NCBI RefSeq assembly: GCF_011386835.1 | Contig: NC_088796.1 | Location: 32,381,011 to 32,445,010, forward strand | Direction of reading: 5' to 3' | DNA length: 64,000 nucleotides | From: Chrysemys picta bellii | Lineage: Eukaryota; Chordata; Testudines; Emydidae | Shown here: positions 44,213-55,397 of the stretch, one piece after another | How the letters are laid out: each line of letters begins with the position of its first letter | Position numbering within the stretch: position 1 is the stretch's first letter | Program-made: the position numbers and the translations under genes | The notes under the pieces: model-generated | Seen by the model: the letters and a program-made list of their open reading frames with translations, nothing else | Database searches by the model: none | Told to the model about the DNA's origin: nothing

Positions 44213-46007
44213 AAGCATTTTCTTTGTTACTTCACTGTCCCTATGTTTCCATTCATACTAGACCTAGTTTTTTAATCCAGAATCACTGAAGTCTAAATAT
44301 AAATTTATACTCCTCTTTAATTAACTAAATGGTGTTTAAAGTTGTAGTTAGGCAGGAATAATTTAATGTACTTAGTGACTTTTGAATCTCATTCACTATA
44401 ACTGACAGAAGCCAGAGGTGTGAGGTCTCTCTCTGGAGTGGCTCCTCTCACTTCCAAAGTTACACAAGAACAGGAGGCAGAAGAAACTTAGCATTATTTG
44501 TCTGATTTACAGCATAATAAGGCACTTTTGAGAAGACACTTGGAGTGGTGTTGCAGCCTTGTCACCCAATTAGTGGGTCCCACCTACCATGGCTAGACTA
44601 ATACATCAGGAAGATATTGTACAAAAGTATAAAAAAGATTCTATATTATAACCTTTCAAAAGGATATATGAAAAATATAATGAAAGGTCCATAAAATGTA
44701 TATGTGTATACACAAACAGATGTATGCTTTCAACATTGGCATATATATGTATACACACTCACACACAGGTTTTATATATATCACATATGCATATGTTGAA
44801 AGTATATGTTTTATAATCTATTTGTGAAATGGTTAGTGCGGAAATAAATCAACATTCCTTTCTATCTCGGTGAAACATTATCTCCAAGTCACATTTTAAT
44901 TTCATACTTGATGCTTCAGCTCATGCCATGTTTTTAGTTAGCGATGGCCTATTAAGCTGCTAATTTATATACTGTTGTGAAGACCTCTGTAAATGCTGCT
45001 CTATAAATAATAGAGCAGTGATCCATAACCACCTAGAATGTAACAGCATAGAGTCCACTGCAGCTAATATGAAAGAACTGCTGGTTGCTAGGTGCCAAAA
45101 TGCTGCTTGCCTATTTAGGAACTGCTATAGTTTTGTCTCCCTGCTAAGATGACAAAAGTGTAATTAGAGATTAATCAAGAGCTACATTAGTGCCACAGTT
45201 TCCTGCAGCCTGACTTTTGTTGCTCACCAGCAGTTAAGTGCATCTGCCTGTATTTACCAGTTCTCTGGAGGTTTAGAAAGTTATTGTCATTTACAGGGAC
45301 AGCTATGGTAAGAGTTGTCAAATCATGGGGAAAACTTGACAAAATGCACATAATTAGCAATTTCAGATTTGAGACTATTTATTTATTTATGTATTTATTT
45401 TTAACATTCCTCATATGAAAGGTTTTTAATGTCCTGCCTGTATTTATTTACTATACTGGGGGTAGAAGTGGGGGCATTAGGCATGTGGACTGTTCATGTC
45501 TTCTATTGAATTTTCGCTAACATTAGACTTTTAAATAAAAACTTTGTAAGCAATGCAATCTAGGTATTTTATAAGCTTCACTTTATTTTAGAGAGACCCT
45601 TTGTCTTGTCTAATTAGATAGCAAGCTACCTCCAGAGTTTCTGAAACCTTTGTGACACTTTGATTTGTTCCAGTATTCATATATTAGTTTACATCAGTTT
45701 GGATTTCTTGACACGTTACACTGGATTTAGTCCCAATCATATGACCATGAGTTGCATCTTTTACTAGTCATAGAACTAGATGCCGATCCTTACATATGAC
45801 TAAGGCATATAAAGCAGGAACTATGGGCTGAATGACTCCATCATGTAGTAAAAACCACAGGAGAGTGCCACAGGGAAATAAATACACTTCCCCTCCAGAT
45901 TCCTTTCTCAGATTTGTTCCCCATTCTGTCAGGGCATCCATCAAGTATTGTCTCTCTCTCTAGTGGCTGGTCCATAATGAGTAAGAACTTACTTTTACTA
46001 TCATCTA
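44213..46007. other. Single-copy DNA; candidate conserved non-coding stretch 44840-45300
   Basis: No exon or element end is present. The 44840-45300 segment is free of repeats and has balanced composition, with GTAATTAGAGATTAATCAAG and other homeodomain-like motifs. A (TTTA)n-like run is at 45378-45402 and an AT-rich imperfect palindrome at 44690-44810. Confidence 0.4.
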
Positions 46008-46260
46008 AGGGTATGTGTACATATAATCACAGAGCGTGATTGCAGTTTATGTGATTACCCAAGTTAACTTTAATCTAGCTAGCTCAGGTACCAAAGCAAT
46101 AAAGCTGCAGCAACATAGGCTTCACTGTGAGTTACCTGAGTAATTACCCAGAGTTCCAGTTGGTCTTATATAGCCCATGCAAAAGCCCATGCTACTGCAG
46201 CTTCACTGCTCCATATACATGAGTGTGCTCATCTATATCGTACACCAAAGGATTACAGTG
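46008..46260. mobile_element. Foldback MITE fragment with GTCTACAC-like end
   Basis: The left end AAGGGTATGTGTACATATA resembles the GGGTATGTCTACAC ends of reptile MITEs. CTAGCTAGCTCAGGTACCAA, GCTGCAGCAACATAGGCTTC pairs with AGCCCATGCTACTGCAGC near 46185-46202. The right terminal repeat is not recognisable. Confidence 0.5.
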
Positions 46261-46439
46261 GTAGGTTACAAAGACAAGTGTTTTGACGGGGTTACTGAAA
46301 GGAAAAGTATGGTGAAATCACTGACTTCTATCTATTTATTCTTTTATATTTAAAATGGTGAGTGGGTTTTCTTTGAATTTAGAATAGGATTTTTTTAATT
46401 CTATGATTCAGGGTAAATTTACATTCTCAACAAGATAAT

Positions 46440-47165
46440 TTTTCAACGCGGGTAAAGGGTTTTAGTGTACAATTTGTTTACAAGTACAGCTGGCTGAAAA
46501 ACAAAATGTCCATACTGCAGGACATTCCGATACTCCAATATCTGTTCTCATCTTGAGTTGGGATGAAAAGTCACAAGTTCTGAAAATGTTTGGTTTGGAA
46601 ATGTCAAAACATTTCAATCAAAGTGAAACATTTTGTGTTCCTGAATCAAAATGTTTTATTTTGAGTCACTTTGATATTAATCTGCATGTGTCTGAGTCAC
46701 CAAGGTGCCTCATGGGAGTTATATTTTGGTTACCTCATGCTCCAATTTTTCCTGTGGGTGAGGTTCCTTCGCCAGGCTATGTTTTTTCTGGAACTCCCAC
46801 GATCCACTATGGAAGCTGATCCAGAGGGGAGAGATGAGGTGTTCAGATACTACAATGACAAGCATGGTGTAAGAACCTACATAAAGTAGAATAGAAGATG
46901 CACATAAACTACAATCCCCAAGTGACACCATGGCAGCTCTGGCAGAAACAGATTAAAGATGGTCTGATATGAAACTAAAGTTTCAATTTGGTTCACAGAC
47001 TGAAATGTTTTAATTTGGGTTGAGCTGATCTGACACACACATTTCATTTTCATTTTTCTGACAGAAAAATATATATATATATTTTTTAAAAATCTGTGGA
47101 AAATCCAATTTTGCAGAATCTAGACTGCATCAAAAAGCATTTAAAATGAAAAATCTCCAGTGGTA
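46440..47165. repeat. AT-rich repeat family, long copy
   Basis: AAATGTTTGGTTTGGAAATG, CATTTCAATCAAAGTGAAAC and TTTTGTGTTCCTGAATC on the left, and AAGTTTCAATTTGGTTCACA, GACTGAAATGTTTTAATTTG on the right, flank a middle part with CATGGGAGTTATATTTTGG and GAACTCCCACGATCCACTAT. These facing segments suggest a foldback architecture. Exact ends are not resolved. Confidence 0.45.
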
Positions 47166-47294
47166 AAGAACTCCTAGCCCAGGTGTGTTTCAGACTGGAA
47201 TACGTTTTTATTGCTCATTTACAATGTTTTTAATGGCAACACTGTGACTCTTAACTATAACTTAAGTTCGGAGAAGCAGAACAGTCTATGGAGT

Positions 47295-47326
47295 ATCAGA
47301 GGGGTAGCAGTGTTAGTCTGCTTTTT
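47295..47326 (+). mobile_element. 32-bp retroposon stub with perfect 14-bp target duplication
   Basis: ACAGTCTATGGAGT is duplicated at 47281-47294 and 47327-47340. Between the copies lie only ATCAGAGGGGTAGCAGTG, TTAGTCTG and CTTTTT: the 5' head of the SINE family at 7743 and 33656 followed directly by a T-rich tail. It lies at the start of a MIR-like SINE. Confidence 0.9.
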
Positions 47327-47340
47327 ACAGTCTATGGAGT

Positions 47341-47580
47341 GAGGCACTGGGTTGTGAAATAGGAGGTCTGGGTTCCCTTCCCAGTTCTGCCACTGACTGG
47401 TTGTGTGATCTTGGAAAAGTCACTTCACCTCTGCATGTCCTTGTTACACCTTGTATATCGTGTAAGCTGTTTGGGAAGGGGATTCTCTCTTATGTGAATA
47501 ATACAGTGCCTAGTACCATTAGGACCTTGATCTGATTTGGGTCCTCTAGGCACTGCTGAAATATAAATACTAATGAGTAT
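47341..47580 (+). mobile_element. MIR-like SINE, best preserved copy
   Basis: The tRNA-derived part GAGGTCTGGGTTCCCTTCCC is followed by the CORE-like GTTCTGCCACTGACTGGTTG, TGTGATCTTGGAAAAGTCAC, TTCACCTCTGCATG. The tail is GTAAGCTGTTTGGGAAGGGG, TACAGTGCCTAGTACCATTA, GGGTCCTCTAGGCACTGCTG. The same tail is found at 16586, 25565 and 31883. MIR-type SINEs are ancient in amniotes and inactive. Confidence 0.8.
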
Positions 47581-48689
47581 AAGGCTGCCTGAATGATGTC
47601 TCCACTATACAGGAGCACCTTTCTCCTTGAAATAACATGACTACAGTATATTTGTGTGATCCCTACCACAGAAAATAATCTGTCCCCCATTCTCTGAATA
47701 AGGATTGAATGAAATCCTAGACAAGCCCCCAATTTTAGTTCTCAATGCCACTATATTCTAGTAATGAAAAAGCAGCCTACGTGTGTGTTATAATTACTGA
47801 TGCAGAAATTCATTAACAGGCATTGACTCCAACTACACTGAAATGGAGGTGGAGAAGGTGAGTGCTATGCATTGCCCACGATTAAACACTTCTTCAGTTC
47901 ACCAATGCAGAACTAACTCTCCTTCCACTTTGAAACTGATCTATATTTTTTTCCAGGTGGACAAGGGGAGGGGGAGAGCAGGGAACTGATGACTCAACAG
48001 AGAAAAATATAGGGTGACAGATCTACATGAATCAACTAAAAGCTATACTGTTAAACAGTGGGGCTCTAGCTGGGTCGGCCTCTGTATTCTTACTACATAA
48101 GGAAGCTTTTCATACTTGTAATAGGTTTTATGAAGGAAGTTGTGTGAAAAAAATTATATTATGCGGAGAAAGAACACTCCTCAGGCTCCTTAGTCATCTG
48201 ACATAGCAGGTATTTTATAATTTATAAATTATCCCAGTCTAGTAGACAAGGAAAACCACTTTCTTATCCAAATGTTTAAGGTCTTACATATAATCCAATA
48301 TGCCCTGATGCAAAATCCATCAAAGTAAACATGGGTCTTTCCATTGGCTTCAATGTGCTTTGGATCACGTTTTTACAGAAGCTGTAGTTTCTGGCTGAAA
48401 TAAATTCACATTACCTTTGGATATGTAGTTACTTGAGTGTTGGTGATGGGGAGGGGGGGGGGTCCAATCAGCAAAGCATCTAAGCACATGCTTAAATCCA
48501 TCTCAGTCTGGGAAAGCACTTAAACATGTATTTAATTTAAAGCATATGCATACATTCCACTGAAGTTAGTTAATTTGGGTTAAGATCTGAATTATTTGCA
48601 ATGGGAATCATTGGTGAGGAAAAAGAACTGATCTTATCTCTGGTTCTATCCCAGATCTATAGAGTACCCTTTGCTAAAGGGTCTGTATA
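47581..48689. other. No strong feature
   Basis: G10 near 48449. Weak inverted repeats at 48300-48380 and 48460-48560 (AAGCACATGCTTAAATCC type) look like decayed foldback elements. No exon was recognised. Confidence 0.4.
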
Positions 48690-49320
48690 ACTTTCTGGAG
48701 GGTGTGATTTCTTTTTATTAATCCATCAAAGCCTGGCGAAGGTTACACTGCCACAGTTGTCTTATTCGGTAAAGACACCCAGTGTTTGGCTGGGTTTAAA
48801 GCACCCCCAATCTACAACTGCTTTTTGCTTGCCACAGAATATTCTGAACATCTAGTCTACCGTGTTTAATTATGTACAAATTATGTGCACTCACTCTTGG
48901 TCTTTTCTTATTCCATATGAATTCTAACATTTTTTTTTGTATTCCTGCTAGGGTTTTATCTGAAATGATCTCAGAAAGACTTTTAAACAAGAAAGATATC
49001 CTTTCAAAATATTCATTGTGACTATGGCTATTCTTCTCAACCAAGAAATTGCATACTTCCCCCAGCACTCCAGATCTTTTTTTCATTTGCTGAAGTATAG
49101 GTTTGACATTTAAATCATAAAGCTCTTATCGGTTGTTTGAGTTTTGAATTCCCATGTATCTTATAGAGTATGTTTCCCATTTGTACCTAAATGTTTCTGG
49201 AGGATTGACTTTTCAGAGTCTGGAAAATTTATGCAACCATTTCAGATTTGGCATAATTTTATCTAAATACAGATGCTTTCCCAGAGTCCTAGATTTCTTT
49301 AGAAACTAATTTCAGGGAAA
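48690..49320 (-). mobile_element. L1-clade LINE remnant, end of ORF2
   Basis: The minus-strand frame 49086-48796 encodes KTLAGIQKKMLEFIWNKKRP, then HNLYIIKHGRLDVQNI. This matches the L1-clade segment after the RT domain, where a helix ending in FIW..KKPR precedes a GGL.LPN-type motif. Upstream, broken frames continue with WGKYAISWL and MNILKGYL, corresponding to the L1 phrase that precedes it. Many stops show an old copy. L1-type elements are a minority beside CR1 here. No A-rich tail or target duplication is seen, so ends are approximate. Confidence 0.7.
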
Positions 49321-49969
49321 TATTCATTTCTATAAGGCTCTGCTCCATCTCTCACCTGCCACTCCCAGGCTTCTGTGTGTCTCATACCTGGGAGCAGCAA
49401 AACAGCAGAGAAAATACAGTGGCAAAATTCAGTGGTGTGAAAATTAAGATTTCAATCCTCATCTCACTCTCATTGGCAGTACACCATTTAACTCCACTGA
49501 ATTAAAAGGAGTTGCTCCTGATTTACACTGGTGTAAGTGGGAGCAGAATCAAGCTCTAAACATTTCTCAGTTTCAGCATTCAATGATATGTATAGCCAAA
49601 CTTCCTTATTGTGACTCAGTTGAAAAATTCCAATTGCAATCTAGGTTAAAAAATATTTTGGATTAACCAGTTCATAAAACAGTAAAAAACTATTTAACTG
49701 ATTATCTATGACAGTGATTTCTCACTATGGATGATCTATTCAGACACAATTGTATTTGAACCTTTGGGAATATTATGAAGCTGGTGCATAAAATAAGGGT
49801 TCCTTATCAAGCCAGTCAGACAGCAGGGCTCTGGACAACTGCAGAGCTGACCAGGGAGCCAGGCAGCCCAGAGATCTGGGCATCCCATTAGCCCATGTAG
49901 CCAGGGATTGCAGGGAGCCAGGCATCTCAATAAGCCATTTAGCCCAGGATCAAGGGAAGCTGGGCAGTC
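49321..49969. other. Single-copy DNA with a decayed foldback at 49440-49560
   Basis: CAGTACACCATTTAACTCCA pairs imperfectly with GGAGTTGCTCCTGATTTACACTG-type sequence, as in the foldback family. A small block 49820-49980 has repeated CCAGGGA.CC and CAGGCA phrases. Confidence 0.4.
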
Positions 49970-50165
49970 TGGAGGTCCTTCTTTCAGATGGGCTGCCAAG
50001 TAGCCAAATTTTTCTATTTTGGTTCTTTCAAACTGGATTTTTCAGAATTTCTTTCCACGGAAAATGTAGTTTCTTACTTTTTGTCCCAATTCAGGACATT
50101 TTTCCCCCTGAAACCTCTAACTTTTTTTTGCAGAACAGAAATTCCATTTTCTGACCCACCCTCGT
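49970..50165. repeat. AT-rich repeat fragment
   Basis: TTTCTATTTTGGTTCTTTCA, TTTCAGAATTTCTTTCC, ACATTTTTCCCCCTG and TTCCATTTTCTGACCCACC belong to the AT-rich family. Confidence 0.4.
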
Positions 50166-50171
50166 TATTAT

Positions 50172-50285
50172 ATAAAATTTACGGATGGGCAAACTAGGAC
50201 AGGACAATGATGTGAGTTACCCACTGTTTGTTAGAAGGTAAGTCAGTGGCAGAGCTGAGAAAAGAACTCTGGAATATTCCCTCCC
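50172..50285 (-). mobile_element. MIR-like SINE fragment
   Basis: ACGGATGGGCAAACTAGGAC, then AAGTCAGTGGCAGAGCTGAG and AAAGAACTCTGG is the complement of the MIR core and B-box region. Confidence 0.6.
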
Positions 50286-50880
50286 AGCCACCTGCCCCTG
50301 CTGGCTCCATCTCTCCAGTTGACATTTTCCATGTAATGCCTCGTGACTGATGCAGTGAGTTTTGAGTCACTTTCTCAACAGGAAAAGAAGTGACGATAGA
50401 AGGATAGTTTCAAAAGTAGGTGCATCTTCTGAGCAACAGCATGCAGGCTTTAATCAGGAGACACTAATCTAATGGGACCTTGTGTGAGCGCTCTAAGAGG
50501 CTAGATCTGGTATAGCATAAAGTATGTGCGGTGCTTCCCCCGTGAGTGCAGAAAACTTTACAGGGAAACCCAGAGAAATCCACTTACGCTAATGGGAGCA
50601 ATACTTAGTCTAATGAGCCAATAAAACACATTGTGGACAATAAAAACCCTGAAGGTGGACAGCCCACCCTGACTGGCGTTATTTAAACAAACAAGGAGTT
50701 AGAAATTGATTGTAGGAAATGATACATAATGCTGGTTAAGCAACTCGATTGCAAATGGAGTAATAGAAAAGCCCTACAATCCAACCTTCCTTCCAAACTG
50801 ATCCCCTTTATGCAAAGACAAACTCACAGCCTACATTAGGATTACTGGGTACTCAGCTATAAGGACCTGTTTTTAAAGAC
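50286..50880. other. No feature seen
   Basis: Single-copy DNA up to the SINE target duplication at 50881. Confidence 0.4.
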
Positions 50881-50890
50881 AGAAAAATTG

Positions 50891-51060
50891 TTTGCAATGT
50901 GGTTGTGGTAACTGTGTTGGTCCCAGGATATTAGAAAGACAAAGTGGGTGAGGTAATACTTTTCATTGGACCAACTTCTATTGGTGGAAGAGACAAGCTT
51001 TCGAGCTACACTGAGCTCTTCTTCAAGTCTGGGAAAGATATTACCTGACCCACCTTGTAC
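50891..51060 (+). mobile_element. Second turtle-type SINE family with related head
   Basis: The insert is flanked by AGAAAAATTG (50881-50890) and AGAAATATTG (51061-51070), matching 9 of 10. Its head GTGGTAACTGTGTTGGTCCC resembles the GTAGCCGTGTTAGTCTG head of 7743-7880. The body differs: AAAGTGGGTGAGGTAATAC, TTGGACCAACTTCTATTGG, AAGCTTTCGAGCTACAC and GAGCTCTTCTTCAAGTCTGG. The CTTTCGAGC/CTTTCGTGG and CTTCTTCA parts correspond in order between the two families. Confidence 0.8.
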
Positions 51061-51070
51061 AGAAATATTG

Positions 51071-54000
51071 GCAGGCATGTAGATAGGGACTCTAATGGTG
51101 GGGTAGGAGAGGAGAAATGTTGGGATGGAGATCTCTCAGGAATCACTGATTTCCAGTATAAAGGTCATCAAGCTGCAAATTGTGGCATATGGCTTTCTGG
51201 AGTCAATCATAAGTAAAAGACCAAGAGTGGAGAAACCTTTAGCTGCCTGATTTTGCCTTTGCCTCAGAAAGACCAGGGTTCCTGCTCCCAGCTAAGAGGA
51301 AATAAACTGATGTTTTCCCTTATGTCCTAACAGTGGGTACACAGTTTCTTAGGTGTCTTGTAAGTCACCAGCAGGGATGGGAGCTTGCAAAGAATATGCT
51401 GAGACCTCTCTTCCCCATACAGCTCCCTATTTAACTCTCCATATCTTCAGTGCTGCCTCAGCCTCCTAGTCACCTTCCCGTTAGTTCTAGTGAGAAAGCT
51501 TTGGAGACAACATTTGTCCCAGAGTCACTGTTACAAATAGCAGTGTATTCACAATGGCCCTGCATTGAATGAGTTGTAGGCTTCAAAAATTAATGGTAAA
51601 TTCCAAAAGGTTATATTATCCATCCATCCATCCATCCTGTTATATATCTCTTTTGCCTATTCAAGCTCAGTCTCACAATGGATTCTCAAGGCCAGAATGT
51701 TCCTCCAGTATTTTTTTTTTAAATGGAAGTGATGAAAATCTACAGATATAGTGCAATTTTTATGGCAGCCCAGCCTTTGTTTTCTATTCCTGTATGGAAC
51801 AGACTCCCATTTATCCAGAAAAATCATAACTTTTTAGAGTAAATTACCTTGTAAAAAAGGAAAGTGGGATTACATTGCAGAAAAAAATGGTCTGTGTACT
51901 GAAAGCAGTTTTGTAAACCCCAAAACTTTGTCCGTGTGGTGTGCTAAACCTCAAGTCCATAGGGCTCATCTGATGATTCTCTAATTTTTAGTACCATGTT
52001 TTTAAAACTTCATCATAACACGGTAGCTGACAACACAAATTTTCCAGTGTAATAGAAAGGTTTGTATGTAAAAGACAAGAAAAATAATAAAAAGAAAATA
52101 TTAAGTGAGTTATACACAAGCTCAAATATGTTGTACTGTCAGACTTAAAAGAGTAGAAGAATTTTTTTTAAAATTGATTATGCATTGAAATAGAATAGAA
52201 GTTATTCAGGATAAGGAAGAACTGATGTATACCTCTGGCAGTCACTTGGGATCAAACGCTAGATCCAAAAGGCAGCTGCACCCGCAGATGAGCAATTTTT
52301 TTCAATACAATTACCTTGATTGCAGCTAATCTGATTTGGACTGCTGTATACATATATGTGTATCTAATCTTACATAAGGGTTGATGCCTTTGGTGGCTGA
52401 ATTAGGTCGAAATACAAAAGACAAAATAGCTAATAAGCAAGAAACATTATCAAAATTTTAAATCCACACAATTGTGCTCTATTTGCACAAACCCATTGCT
52501 TTGATGAAAATTGTTTATTGCATGGCTAAGTTCTTATCTAGAAGGCATCTTCTGGGCTTTGAAGATTTTACCATGTAGTCTTAGAAATAAAAAATTGAGC
52601 AAATTGCTGTGCTTTTCTGTAATTTTGTAAAACAGGGTGTTTCAAGATAAATTATACTAGCGGACGGTATCTGTCTTGTACCACAAAACACATGTAAAAT
52701 ACCTGTAATTTAGTCATTTTAAGGAATGCATGAAAAAGGTAATAAACACAAACACAGCCATCCTAGTTTGCAGACATGCAGACTTCACAAGTTAGAAAGG
52801 TCTCAGGCTTACTAAATATCAAAGATGGGATCTGTTCTGCACACCAAACTACCTAAAATTGCCTTCAGATTTAAGGCACAATTTATTTCAAATGGCATAA
52901 AGTTGTAGCTGGCAGCACTAGCGCACACAGACACAAATACTGGATGCATGTATGTGTCTGTGCCTCAGTGGCTGAGCTAGAAATATAACCTATCTCTGAG
53001 TTATAGATATAGATGTGCTTGGGTCTACTGTAGAAACATATTTAGATATAATACACAAAATAAAATAGTCACATAGTCTTGATTTCAATGCCAGCTTTGT
53101 GTTTCTTAATAAATATTTTTAATGTCCTTTTCTATAAAATACTTTGTTTTCAGAGCACTTCCTTTTCCAAATCTCTCCTATTCTAGTTTGGAATGTTGTG
53201 TGTTCGATGTAATTTTCTATAATATTTTGCTCCTTTTTTCCTATTCAGGAAGCACTTCCTGTGTGTTTTCATTGCTAATATTTATAAAAGCACAAAATTA
53301 AGATGATGGTATTATCTCTTGAGGTACACCAAAACCAGTAACAAGAGGGAAAAGGTGATTTGAGCAGGAAGAAGAATGCTGAACTTTAAATAGCCTGTTA
53401 ATGCACTGAATTTTATGAGACAGTATTTATTCTCTTGAACTTATACCGCCCTGAAACATGAATATGTTTCCAGGAAGGACCTTTTCAGAATGGATGGAGA
53501 TACTTAACATTTTATTGCCATTTTTCCATTTTACTAATATATTCTAACACTCTGATGTTAAATTCCACATGATGGTTGAAAACTCTCTTTTTTTGTACAG
53601 TGGTTATAATACAATGGCATGATTTCACACTCTTTTAACGTCTGCTTGCAACTCCCCACAATGGGAATTAGGCACATAGGTGTTTAGTGGGATTTTCAAA
53701 AGTGCCTGTCTGCATCTTTAATCATTTTAATTTTAAAATCTGGCCCTTCGTCTTTCACAATATCAACCCTACAACTCTACATTTACAGCTGTATAACTGA
53801 GAACAGAATTTGACCTACTGACTTTAAAGAGACTTTCAATATCTTAATAAGTGACTGAAAAATGTGTTTGGATTAATTAAAAACTGACCCAAACATTTGC
53901 TAAGAACTCAGACTGAGCATGAGTCTGTTCTGATATTTCAAAAAGTTTTGATAGTTTTGTATTTTGTGGGATTAAACAATTGTGGTAAATGAAACAGTCA

Positions 54001-55357
54001 ACCATATGACTATACTTTTAAGATGAAAGTACAAGTGTATAACAAACAGCACAGAAGTAGCAGAAAGTACGACATTTAATAAAACTCAGTTTTGCAAAAC
54101 AGTACATTGACAGGACCTGTTCTCTGCATAGTGTATATACTGTGTCCTTCTCATCATCATCTGAATTAAACAGTTGCTGGTCTGAAGATAAGTAGAAGCA
54201 GCAGTTGTGACACCAATATTCTCGTATGGTCTTTATCAGCCAGGTACCAGTGAGATATAGGAATGAATAGACACGAGGGTAGTGATCCCCACAGAAATGC
54301 CTGCAAAGACGGAATAGTTTCCCTTGGGTAGAGACCCCGCTCATGGAACATATACAGACTTCAGGCAGGCACAAAATTATAGTATGCCCAATTAACCTGT
54401 CACTATGGAGGTTGGTAATTGTCTTTTTGAACAGAGAAATCCTGACACCTGTGAATTTTCCTGTATCTCTGTTAACCTATGGGCTTGGTAGCTTCTTTTC
54501 TATCTACCTCTTTGTACCAGTGCTGCAATGCAACTCTGCTGATTGCTATTTCTGGGACCGCAGTACTGCTTCAGGTGCAGGAGTCTAGAAATGACATTTT
54601 GGTACTGAGTGTGCTGAATCACTGGCAGTAATATGTCATTTCCAGAAGCACTACCTCTAACAGACATTTTGTCATGGCAGATCAGTGGGTTGGAGGCTAA
54701 AAGCAGATTACTCATGGATAGAAGCAGATAATGAGCATTTTTATTGCGAACACATCTCTCTTTTTTTAAAGCTGTTATTCTCAAGGATTATTTCAATGAC
54801 CCCAGTTGTGATTTTGATTTTATGAAATGAAATTGTAATACTGTACACGCCCACAATTGATTGTCCATGCGGTCAGTATTAACAGTTTTAACAGATGCAG
54901 TTTATTATTCTCTCAGCTGCTAGGCTTCTCTGAATAAGATAGTGATTTCAATTTAAATTGCCCATCCTAATGTCTGAAATTCACAATCTAATTGGCATTA
55001 AATGTGGTTCATAATCCTGACACATTCAGACAACTAGTCAAAAGAGAATTAAAATATAAAACAATAAGCATGCTGCCATTTAAACATCTATTGGTCTCAG
55101 GGTAAAGGGCTGTTAATTTGACATAAGATGACCTAGGCTGTTGACATATCTTTTTTTAAAATACAGTTTTTCTTCACAGAACAAATAGAAGGTTCCCTGA
55201 TTTTAAAATAAAAATAATGTACCAGATAATTTGGGATTGTCTTAATTACAGACAAATTTCTCTTTCATTGAACTGTCCATTGGTTGAATGAGATTTAGCA
55301 TGTGGAACTCTTCCCTCTAGCTCACTGCGGAACCAATACTCTAGCATGATGTTAGGA
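51071..55357. other. Long single-copy AT-rich stretch
   Basis: It contains (ATCC)4 at 51619-51637, T10 near 51711 and a weak foldback near 53650-53750. The 118-codon minus-strand frame at 54018-54374 is unexplained but has no recognised domain. No exon is supported. Confidence 0.4.
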
Positions 55358-55397
55358 TCATAGAATCATAAAATATCAGGGTTGGAAGGGACCTTGG
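55358..55397 (-). mobile_element. 40-bp CR1 3'-end stub
   Basis: AGAATCATAAAATATCAGGG, TTGGAAGGGACCT is the CR1 3' terminus (antisense) and matches the start of the CR1 at 56522 at 32 of 33 positions. It is joined directly to hAT-derived sequence at 55398. Confidence 0.8.
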
